NCBI GenBank assembly: GCA_030636065.1
Contig: DAOVXR010000131.1
Span: 1-5,612 of the forward strand
Direction: 5' to 3'
Length of the DNA stretch: 5,612 nucleotides
Source: Sedimentisphaerales bacterium
GTDB taxonomy: Bacteria; Planctomycetota; Phycisphaerae; Sedimentisphaerales; SM23-30
This document shows positions 1 to 5,612 of this stretch, piece by piece. The notes below the pieces were generated by a model. The model saw only the letters and a list, made by a program, of their open reading frames with translations, was not told the origin of the DNA and ran no database searches. The position numbers were made by a program, and so were the translations under genes. Numbering within the stretch: position 1 is the first letter of the stretch; every line of letters begins with the position of its first letter.

Positions 1-1057
1 CAGTCCTATGCACTTGAAGAAGCAGGAAATCAGCGTGGCCAAAATACTTAAAAAGGCCGGTTACGCGACTTGTCTTGTCGGCAAATGGCACAGCAACGGC
101 AAGTTCAACTCACCCGAACAGCCGCAACCAAACGATCACGGTTTCGACTACTGGTTTTCCACCCAGAACAACGCCCGCCCGACACACCACAATCCCAAAA
201 ACTTTGTTCGTAACGGTATCCCGGTGGGCAGGTTAGAGGGCTATTCCTCCGAATTGATAGCAGACGAGGCAATCAACTGGCTCAGGAACCATTGGGACAG
301 GAACACCCCATTTTGTCTTTTTGTGTGGTTTCACGCACCCCATGAACCAATTGCCACCGACGCAAAATTTATGAAGATGTATGAAGGACATAAGGAGGCC
401 ATTTATTACGGCAACGTCAGTCAAATGGACCACGCCTTCGGCCGCTTGATGAAGGCGATGGATGAGATGGCTCTGCGTAACGACACCTTCGTGATGTTCA
501 CCAGCGACAATGGCCCCGAAACATTGAATCGATACCATGGGTCGCACCGTTCCTACGGTTCACCGGGGCCGCTGCGCGGAATGAAACTGCATATATATGA
601 AGGAGGTATTCGCGTACCGGGGATAATTCGTTACCCCGGCCAAATTAAGCCGGGCAGTGTTTCGTCTGAACCGATTAACGGCACGGATATTTTACCTACC
701 CTTTGCGACCTGGCCGACGCCAAAATACCGACAGACCGGGCCATTGATGGGGCAGGTATCCTCCCGGTTTTCAGGGGCGAAAAGATTAAACGCACTGTTC
801 CGCTGTACTGGCGTTATGATAGTGCGTTAAGTAAGCCTTTTACCGTAGCCATGCGGCAGGGGGACTGGAAAATCCTGGCCGACAATAAAATGACTGTTTT
901 TGAGTTGTATAACCTGCGTAAGGATAAGAAGGAAAAGAACAACCTTGCGTCTTCTGAAGCCAATCGGTTGGAAGCTATGAAAAAAACACTTATCAAGCTG
1001 CATCGTGAAATTGCCCTTGAAGGCCCCAGGTGGCCTAAGCGGAAAAGGGAAAAATAG
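1..1057 (+). CDS. Type I sulfatase (arylsulfatase family), 5'-truncated by window edge
   Basis: The reading frame is already open at the left edge (first full codon at base 2) and ends with TAG at 1055-1057, so the ATG at base 8 is probably an internal methionine. Numbering from that ATG (349 residues), the second sulfatase signature GYATCLVGKWH is at 18-28, with Lys26 and His28 as likely active-site residues. APHEP at 110-114 supplies a His112, TSDNGPE at 165-171 supplies the metal-binding Asp167-Asn168 pair, and LRGMKLHIYEGGIRVP at 189-204 supplies Lys193. The tail has the usual GDWKI (285-289) and ELYNL (299-303) motifs of the C-terminal subdomain. The CxPSR-type motif whose Cys becomes formylglycine is not visible; by family spacing (about 60 residues before the GKWH lysine) it should lie roughly 30-35 residues before the window. 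Such enzymes hydrolyse sulfate esters and are usually exported, but the signal peptide is also out of view. The substrate cannot be told from the sequence; the enzyme may act on a sulfated polysaccharide. The protein ends in a short Lys/Arg-rich tail. Confidence 0.95.
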   Translation, partial: SPMHLKKQEISVAKILKKAGYATCLVGKWHSNGKFNSPEQPQPNDHGFDYWFSTQNNARPTHHNPKNFVRNGIPVGRLEGYSSELIADEAINWLRNHWDRNTPFCLFVWFHAPHEPIATDAKFMKMYEGHKEAIYYGNVSQMDHAFGRLMKAMDEMALRNDTFVMFTSDNGPETLNRYHGSHRSYGSPGPLRGMKLHIYEGGIRVPGIIRYPGQIKPGSVSSEPINGTDILPTLCDLADAKIPTDRAIDGAGILPVFRGEKIKRTVPLYWRYDSALSKPFTVAMRQGDWKILADNKMTVFELYNLRKDKKEKNNLASSEANRLEAMKKTLIKLHREIALEGPRWPKRKREK

Positions 1058-1083
1058 CGACCGCTTATCACTGATTTCGTCTT
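1058..1083. other. Convergent intergenic gap between sulfatase and arfB
   Basis: Only 26 bases separate the sulfatase stop from the stop of the opposing arfB gene. No strong terminator hairpin is present. For the + strand there is a weak imperfect stem (ATC/GAT around 1090-1099) followed by seven T at 1102-1108, inside the arfB coding end. For the - strand a weak AGC/GCT stem (1056-1065) is followed by five T (complement of 1050-1054), inside the sulfatase coding end. Either could mark where transcripts stop, each overlapping the other gene, but the stems are too short to call as terminators. Confidence 0.5.
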
Positions 1084-1506
1084 TTAATCATCGAGCGATA
1101 CTTTTTTTCGCCACGATTTGACTCGGCTGCGGTGCTGTTTATTTTCCTGTTTTTTTCGTTTCGAGGCCATGGTGGGTTTCGTGAGCCGTCGCGGTTTTGG
1201 CTGCACGAGTGCCCGACAGATAAGCCGGCACAGACGATGAAGGACTTCTCGACGATTATCCTTCTGGCGACGGAATCGGTCCGATTCGATAATGATTGTA
1301 CCCAGTTTTGTCAAGCGACGTCCGGCGAGTACTGCCAATCTCTTTTTAGCGGCGGGCGGCACCTCCGGACAGCCCTTCATATCGAAGGTCAACTGGGCAC
1401 GGGTATTGACTTTATTGACGTTTTGGCCGCCCGGCCCCCGTGAGCGAATAAAAGTAATCTTTATAAAATCACGGGATATAGTAATTTTTTCATTGATTTG
1501 TAACAT
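1084..1506 (-). CDS. arfB: ArfB/YaeJ-like alternative ribosome-rescue factor (peptidyl-tRNA hydrolase)
   Basis: The 140-residue protein has the class I release-factor catalytic domain: RSRGPGGQNVNKVNTRAQL at 21-39, with the GGQ triplet at 26-28, which hydrolyses peptidyl-tRNA in the ribosomal peptidyl-transferase centre. No codon-recognition domain of RF1/RF2 is present. Instead, the protein ends in a strongly basic tail (about 103-136: PRRLTKPTMASKRKK, then SRVKSWRKK). In ArfB this tail enters the empty mRNA channel of ribosomes stalled without a stop codon. Length and GGQ position match E. coli ArfB as I recall it (140 residues, GGQ 26-28), which favours ArfB over other RF-like proteins such as PrfH. 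The ATG at 1506 is the only start codon before an in-frame stop at 1569-1567. It overlaps the end of the upstream glycosyltransferase by 17 bases and has no clear Shine-Dalgarno sequence, so translation probably depends on coupling to that gene. It is the last gene of the - strand run. Confidence 0.92.
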   Translation of the reverse strand: MLQINEKITISRDFIKITFIRSRGPGGQNVNKVNTRAQLTFDMKGCPEVPPAAKKRLAVLAGRRLTKLGTIIIESDRFRRQKDNRREVLHRLCRLICRALVQPKPRRLTKPTMASKRKKQENKQHRSRVKSWRKKVSLDD

Positions 1507-2230
1507 TTTCGTCTGCTTTAATCTTTTTTCGCAGCCTGAACAGTTCCCTGAATGCCCGCAGGATGACTAAAATGTTACCACCACTTTGTTGACCTGTCTG
1601 ACGCGGAAGGTGCCGTACCGGTCGCTGAACGATACGATAGCCGGCCTGTTTCGCTCGCGCTAATATTTCAGTGTCAATCAGAGCACCTTCGCTGAACATT
1701 TCGATCCGGTCGAATATCTCCCGCCGATACAATTTGAATGCGCAATCAATATCCCGAATTTTCAGACCAAACACAAAGCCGACCAGTTTATTCCAGGCCC
1801 AGCCGTTGAGCCGTCTCAGCCAACGGTCCTGCCGGTTCATACGATAACATGCAATGATGTCGTAACCGTCCGTCAGATCGAGCAATCCGGGCAGTTCCCG
1901 AATATCGAACTGTCCATCGCCGTCGGTATAAAAAACCCATTCTTTACCGGCTGCGCGGAACCCGCTCTGTAGCGCTCCGCCATACCCGCGATTATGCGGA
2001 TGATGCACTACTTTGATATGCCCGTTTTCACCGGCCAGACGGTCCGCTATCTCACCGGTCGCATCGGTACTGCCGTCATTAACGATAATCACTTCGTAAT
2101 CGCTGCTTATCTCCTCCAGCACCTCCAGCGTTTTGCGTGTAAGCTCTTCGATCGCTCCTGCCTCGTTATGGCAGGGGAAAAAAACCGATATGCTGATTGG
2201 GCCAGTATCTACCACAGCCATTGTTTCCAT
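1490..2230 (-). CDS. Family 2 glycosyltransferase, polyprenyl-phosphate sugar synthase-like (DPM1-like)
   Basis: The 246-residue protein is a GT-A-fold enzyme of family GT2. Visible motifs are FPCHNEAGAI (18-27) at the first strand, VNDGSTD (50-56) with nucleotide-binding Asp52, HNRGYGGAL (79-87), YTDGDGQFD (101-109) carrying the metal-binding DxD (Asp103, Asp105), and RDIDCAFKLYRRE (159-171). The later VRHLPRQTGQ stretch (205-214) is typical of the dolichyl-phosphate mannose/glucose synthase branch. No transmembrane helices follow the catalytic domain, so it resembles the short soluble or peripheral DPM1 form. It would transfer a sugar from a nucleotide sugar to a polyprenyl phosphate at the cytoplasmic membrane face; which sugar cannot be read from the sequence. 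The start at 2230 lies right behind a purine-rich stretch (GAGAGAGAGAA) and inside the end of the upstream membrane-protein gene (22-base overlap). An alternative ATG three codons later (2221) would be less well placed. The neighbour is a plausible user of its lipid-linked product. Confidence 0.9.
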   Translation of the reverse strand: METMAVVDTGPISISVFFPCHNEAGAIEELTRKTLEVLEEISSDYEVIIVNDGSTDATGEIADRLAGENGHIKVVHHPHNRGYGGALQSGFRAAGKEWVFYTDGDGQFDIRELPGLLDLTDGYDIIACYRMNRQDRWLRRLNGWAWNKLVGFVFGLKIRDIDCAFKLYRREIFDRIEMFSEGALIDTEILARAKQAGYRIVQRPVRHLPRQTGQQSGGNILVILRAFRELFRLRKKIKADENVTNQ

Positions 2231-4668
2231 TTCTCTCTCTCTTGCAGAGAGCTAATCATCTCATTGTAGTATTTCGTTTCATTATGATACTGCTGCGCTT
2301 CGTCCTGTTTCCGGGCTTTATTTGACAATCGCTCCAGCAGTTGGCAGGAATGCGCCAGAGCGACGATGTTATTCAACCGTCCCAGTTCCTCCTTTTTCTC
2401 CACCTTGCCGAGATAGAGATCACGTTTTTGAGAAAAGTATTGCTGCAAGTCGCTCTGCATTCCCAGTTTCATACCCACATTATATATCATATCGTATATC
2501 ACTGGCTCGTATCGTTTAACTTCCATCAGCATTTTTACCCCTTGTGCCGCCGTCTTGGGGCTTCTGCTGTAGCAGTTAATATACCCGATAGAAAAGTTAC
2601 GGGAATACTCATCCGGATATTTGAGCCAGCTCGGCCCCTTCCGCAATAGTTCTCGGTTCTCCGGCGCATCAACGCGGAAAAAGATGGCATGCCGATTGTC
2701 GATATAAAGCAGCGACCACTTCTTCGAACGACCGAAAACCCGGAACAAGTTTCTTGATCGCCTCAGGGACAGCAGGGCTACGTTCAACCCGTCCCGCTCC
2801 AGAATGTTTTCATACAATTCGAGTTCGCCAATGGCAAAATGAATCATTGTCTGGTAATATTGCTCGGCATGCAGGGCCTCTTTCGTACTGCGAAACTCCT
2901 TCTCCTTCAGTTGAATCTTCAGTAATTCGTCGATTAGTCTGTCAAAGAATTTCGGGTCTGTCGGAGACAATCCCATTTTACCGGCCAACTGCTTTACCCC
3001 GTCATAATATTGAGTGTTTTTCTTTTTCGGTATGTTTCTGAGGCTTCTCCAGTATGCGAAATGACGGACTTTGTAAGCCGCCTGGCTCCGACCGTCCATA
3101 AAAACCTTACACGGCGGCTCACCGGTCTGCGGAATCGGCATCTGATGGAAGGCGATGAATCCACCGTTAGTCCATTCGTTAAATACCTTGCCTTTGACCC
3201 TGTTAGCGTCAAAAAATTTAATGCCACGTACCGGCTGATCATTAATTCCCACCATCCTGCGGAATACTGTTTTTACTTCCCCGTCAGCCGGCGGCCGATA
3301 ATACATCTCCCACATCGCCCAGGTAAAAACAAACCCCGTCAAAATGGCCGCCGTCGTACTCAGACTCGCAAGCCATAATGCCGTCTTTCGGCACATAGGT
3401 GATAATTCCAATGGTTCCTGATACGCGTGCCGTTGGCGCAGGCGAACCATATTAATAATTTCCTGAACCATTAAAGCCAGAAACGGAGTCAGCACCACCC
3501 CACCCAGAAAAATGAACCGCCGCGACATAATCGACATATAAACCGTGATACCCATTATTCCGAGATGCGACAGGTCAATCCTTGGCCAGTTATCAACGGC
3601 TGGTATTTGTCTCTGTCGTCGTCGCCGCGGCTGCGGCTGAGCGGGTTTGAGAAAATACAACACCCACCACACAACAAAAACTATTCCCGAAACCGTCAGG
3701 AAGTAAATATAGGGTCCCTCATTACCGAAGCCACTACTGTCCCATATCGGCTTCCATTCGATAACGTCCCGCCAGACCACGCCCTCCGAGCCTGTAGCCA
3801 CGAGAAACGGATGAATCAGGTTTTCCCAGCCGAACGGACTGAATATCCCCGGAATCAATGTTACCACCACCGCCATAACCGTTAGCCAGCGAAGGCCGCG
3901 ACCACTCACCTGCACGAACCGCCCCGGCAGCGACGAATGCAGTAACTTCATCATCAAATAGCCGCCCAGCACAAGCCAGAAAATTATAATCGGATAGATA
4001 AAACCGCCGTGCACATTGGAGCCGAGAATCATCACCGGGATCATCCAGAGCAACTGCCGGTAGCGCCGTTCCCGCCAAAGCGCCAAAAGAAAAATCATAA
4101 TCGAAGCGAAAAATATCGTACTGACGTTTGCCCGCAGATCGACAAACGAACGACTGATTAAGATACCGAAAGCCGCCGCGGCCCCTGCAAGTAGCGGATG
4201 CGCCCCCAGCACCCTCGCCGCCCAATAGGCAAACAACGCCGTCAGTACCGCCTGAAGGAATTTATAAATTACAATCAGCAACTCGCCTTTTTGCGGCCCC
4301 CGCCAATCGCCTCCGAACGCCGTTTTCATCTTGTAAAACATCACATGCGTCAGCCAGTTCTGATTCACCCAGCCGAAATTGTCATGATCGCCGGGTATAT
4401 ACGCTCGCGACGCCGCGCTGTACGGGTCTTTATTGGTGATGTGAATGCCGAACTTATCCAGCAGCTTCATCTGCCAGGTTCGACCCGGATGATTCATCGC
4501 CCAGGGATTTACCTGGAACCGACCGCACTCCATCGCAACCCATGTATCCCCACCACCGACGATCTCGTCCGCGCTATGCAACCCTGCAGTGATTACCAAC
4601 AGTACGCAACCGAGCCACACCCATTGCGGAGTCCCTTTTTTTTCCAATGTCGTATTTGATGATTTCAT
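2209..4668 (-). CDS. Large polytopic membrane protein, GT-C glycosyltransferase-like, with soluble C-terminal region
   Basis: This 819-residue protein has about ten hydrophobic segments in its first 450 residues: near 16-31, 130-152, 157-172, 182-198, 206-237 (perhaps two), 259-275, 318-338, 368-385, 388-404 and 429-450. The loop after the first helix has GGGDTWVAMECGR (38-50, acidic Asp41) and later GWVNQNWLTHVMFY (99-112). This pattern (D-x-W...G, then W-x-N-x-x-W-L) recurs in bacterial GT-C-like proteins that use polyprenyl-linked sugars, where the loop Asp is the likely catalytic or metal-binding residue. LRANVSTIFF (178-187) and, after the last helix, VFNEWTNGGFIAF (495-507) and VFMDGRSQAAY (522-532) also fit that group. 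A basic Pro/Arg/Gln linker (342-354) is probably cytoplasmic. About 365 residues after the last helix are soluble, helix-rich and possibly repeat-like near the end, with no recognised domain. The start is supported by AAGG seven bases before the ATG. Membrane character is certain; enzyme activity is inferred and no substrate can be named. Closest general relatives would be Pmt/GT39-like or uncharacterised planctomycete proteins. Confidence 0.8.
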   Translation of the reverse strand: MKSSNTTLEKKGTPQWVWLGCVLLVITAGLHSADEIVGGGDTWVAMECGRFQVNPWAMNHPGRTWQMKLLDKFGIHITNKDPYSAASRAYIPGDHDNFGWVNQNWLTHVMFYKMKTAFGGDWRGPQKGELLIVIYKFLQAVLTALFAYWAARVLGAHPLLAGAAAAFGILISRSFVDLRANVSTIFFASIMIFLLALWRERRYRQLLWMIPVMILGSNVHGGFIYPIIIFWLVLGGYLMMKLLHSSLPGRFVQVSGRGLRWLTVMAVVVTLIPGIFSPFGWENLIHPFLVATGSEGVVWRDVIEWKPIWDSSGFGNEGPYIYFLTVSGIVFVVWWVLYFLKPAQPQPRRRRQRQIPAVDNWPRIDLSHLGIMGITVYMSIMSRRFIFLGGVVLTPFLALMVQEIINMVRLRQRHAYQEPLELSPMCRKTALWLASLSTTAAILTGFVFTWAMWEMYYRPPADGEVKTVFRRMVGINDQPVRGIKFFDANRVKGKVFNEWTNGGFIAFHQMPIPQTGEPPCKVFMDGRSQAAYKVRHFAYWRSLRNIPKKKNTQYYDGVKQLAGKMGLSPTDPKFFDRLIDELLKIQLKEKEFRSTKEALHAEQYYQTMIHFAIGELELYENILERDGLNVALLSLRRSRNLFRVFGRSKKWSLLYIDNRHAIFFRVDAPENRELLRKGPSWLKYPDEYSRNFSIGYINCYSRSPKTAAQGVKMLMEVKRYEPVIYDMIYNVGMKLGMQSDLQQYFSQKRDLYLGKVEKKEELGRLNNIVALAHSCQLLERLSNKARKQDEAQQYHNETKYYNEMISSLQEREKWKQWLW
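2231..2251 (-). promoter_or_regulatory. Purine-rich ribosome binding site in a small hairpin, before the GT2 gene
   Basis: On the - strand the bases just before the glycosyltransferase ATG read GAGAGAGAGAA (complement of 2241-2231), the only Shine-Dalgarno-like sequence available. Directly upstream, CTCTCT can pair with AGAGAG around a three-base loop (bases 2237-2242 with 2246-2251), a perfect six-pair stem that covers part of the binding site. The whole element lies in the last codons of the membrane-protein gene. Ribosomes finishing that gene would melt it, so it may enforce coupled translation. The pairing is seen directly; the regulatory effect is inferred. Confidence 0.4.
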
Positions 4669-4675
4669 ATTTTAG

Positions 4676-4680
4676 CCTTG
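4676..4680 (-). promoter_or_regulatory. Shine-Dalgarno site for the membrane-protein gene
   Basis: CAAGG on the - strand, seven bases before the ATG at 4668, sits in the 12-base gap right after the topoisomerase stop codon. It supports the chosen start and lets the membrane protein be translated from a shared transcript. Confidence 0.6.
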
Positions 4681-5612
4681 TTATGGCAAAAAGTTTTTTA
4701 CGGCCTTTAGCTTCGCCGGCAGATATTTTTTCACCACGAAATCCAACCCGTGTTTGGCAAACGCCTGTTGCTCCACTCTCACACCGGCCTTGAGCATTTG
4801 GCCGATCGCTTTTTGCCAGGGCTTATAATGCTGCACAAACGGGTCGTTTTTCAGAGCGTCTTTAGCGCGTTTGATGTCAACTTCCTTCAGCGGATGCGTC
4901 GGCAGATCATAATCAATCACATCCTGCGGCGTTACGCCCAGAAAACTCGCCTGCGGCACACAAAAAAACTGGTTCAGGTGAGCCGCGTTACCCGAACCGA
5001 CTTTCAGCGTGCGATATATATTGAAATACCCATAAGGATCGCCATCGACAAAGGCATAAACGGGAATTTTCAGTTTGTCGCTTAGCCGCCGGATAAACCG
5101 CCGACACGCTCTCGTCGGCACACCACCCATACTGATCATAATACAATTATTCTGATCCCAGTAGCTGTATTTATGCAGCCGCTGAAACATACCCGCCGTC
5201 TCAATTGCCAGGATAAACTTCGCCCGGCTGCGGAAATCCAGGTTTTCAACATCAATCGGTATCGAATAGGCGCCCGAGCCGAAACGAGTACAGTCTATCT
5301 CCAGCTTTTTACCTTTACTGTCATGGTCAACCACTATCAGGCGACCGGCAATTTCGCCCCCTTTTTCCTCGGGCACAAACCGAAGCTGCTCTCGGATTGT
5401 CCCGAACATCGCCTCGATGTCTTCCATCACCGTATCCGATTCCGGCTGTTCTTTGAAAGCCGCCTCTGCCCAGTTCTTACTGATATAATACGCCTCTCTT
5501 TTAGTGGCCATATCGTCTTTTTCAATCAGCTCTTTGCTCAGCGACATCATCTTGAGTGTCTGGGCGAATGTCTTGACGGTATTGGCTGTCAGGGTTCGTT
5601 CCTTGACAGCGC
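4681..5612 (-). CDS. top6A: DNA topoisomerase VI subunit A (Spo11-like), 5'-truncated by window edge
   Basis: The frame stays open to the right edge, so the Met codon at 5550 is internal: 20 further residues upstream of it are visible and continue the fold. In all 309 residues are seen; compared with M. jannaschii Top6A (about 369 residues, from memory) roughly 60 are missing. Numbered from the codon at 5550, TKREAYYISKNW (16-27) is the winged-helix catalytic motif, with Tyr22 as the likely residue that attaches to the cut DNA end. The Toprim domain supplies Glu117 (IETAGMF, 116-122) and Asp169/Asp171 (VDGDPYGYF, 168-176). The Glu-to-Asp spacing of 52 equals that of archaeal E197/D249. GGVPTRACRRFIRRL (142-156) matches the conserved stretch between them. 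All expected catalytic residues are present, so the enzyme is probably active. Subunit A makes the double-strand break and needs the ATPase subunit B, which is often encoded next to it and should be looked for just beyond the right edge. The role would be relaxing or decatenating DNA. The stop codon is followed after 12 bases by the membrane-protein gene. Confidence 0.95.
   Translation of the reverse strand, partial: AVKERTLTANTVKTFAQTLKMMSLSKELIEKDDMATKREAYYISKNWAEAAFKEQPESDTVMEDIEAMFGTIREQLRFVPEEKGGEIAGRLIVVDHDSKGKKLEIDCTRFGSGAYSIPIDVENLDFRSRAKFILAIETAGMFQRLHKYSYWDQNNCIMISMGGVPTRACRRFIRRLSDKLKIPVYAFVDGDPYGYFNIYRTLKVGSGNAAHLNQFFCVPQASFLGVTPQDVIDYDLPTHPLKEVDIKRAKDALKNDPFVQHYKPWQKAIGQMLKAGVRVEQQAFAKHGLDFVVKKYLPAKLKAVKNFLP

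Noticed and set aside
233..547. 104-residue open frame on the - strand within the sulfatase
   Set aside because: Antisense to well-conserved sulfatase motifs, with no ribosome binding site or motif of its own.
599..606. AAGGAGGT-like sequence resembling a strong ribosome binding site
   Set aside because: It falls in the conserved EGGIRVP codons of the sulfatase and no start codon of a plausible gene follows at a suitable distance.
3610..3645. CGTCGT/GCGGCTGCGGCT short repeat-like stretch
   Set aside because: It encodes the Pro/Arg/Gln-rich linker of the membrane protein; the repetition reflects residue composition and is too short and imperfect for a tandem repeat.
3734..4225. 163-residue open frame on the - strand
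   Set aside because: It lies wholly inside the membrane-protein gene in another frame. Its Gly/Ala/Arg-rich translation shows no motif, as expected of a shadow frame.
4198..4659. 153-residue open frame on the + strand
   Set aside because: Antisense to the N-terminal part of the membrane-protein gene, whose helices and loop motifs clearly mark the coding strand; no recognisable domain in this frame.
5548..5550. ATG as the true start of topoisomerase VI A
   Set aside because: The frame continues without a stop to the window edge, the upstream residues fit the family, and a start here would leave only about 21 residues before the catalytic tyrosine instead of about 100.

Overview
The window looks like a piece of a bacterial chromosome with about 50% G+C and almost no non-coding DNA. 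Five protein genes fill it: one on the + strand at the left edge and four packed on the - strand. No RNA gene, insertion sequence, CRISPR array, origin or long repeat was seen. A formylglycine-type sulfatase, an ArfB-type ribosome rescue factor and a large membrane protein of the GT-C-like kind suggest a bacterium, possibly from the Planctomycetes/PVC group (for example Phycisphaerae). This taxonomic guess comes from gene content and remembered protein flavour, not from a search. The surprising member is a topoisomerase VI A subunit, an enzyme best known from archaea and plants.

Layout, left to right. Positions 1-1057 (+) hold the C-terminal part of a sulfatase whose catalytic cysteine region lies before the window. 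A 26-base convergent gap follows. The four - strand genes, read from the right edge leftward, are: topoisomerase VI subunit A (5612-4681, 5' end outside the window); an 819-residue polytopic membrane protein with a long soluble C-terminal part (4668-2209); a family 2 glycosyltransferase resembling dolichyl/polyprenyl-phosphate sugar synthases (2230-1490); and an ArfB/YaeJ-like peptidyl-tRNA hydrolase (1506-1084). Junctions are a 12-base gap, a 22-base overlap and a 17-base overlap, so the four probably form one transcription unit with translational coupling at the last two steps.

Working together. The glycosyltransferase and the membrane protein make a plausible pair: the first would charge a polyprenyl phosphate with a sugar on the cytoplasmic face, and the second, a GT-C-like protein, would use such a lipid-linked sugar on the outer face of the membrane. 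The link to topoisomerase VI and ArfB is only positional; no shared pathway is evident. The sulfatase is on the opposite strand and belongs to a separate unit, probably one for sulfated glycan breakdown that extends to the left of the window.
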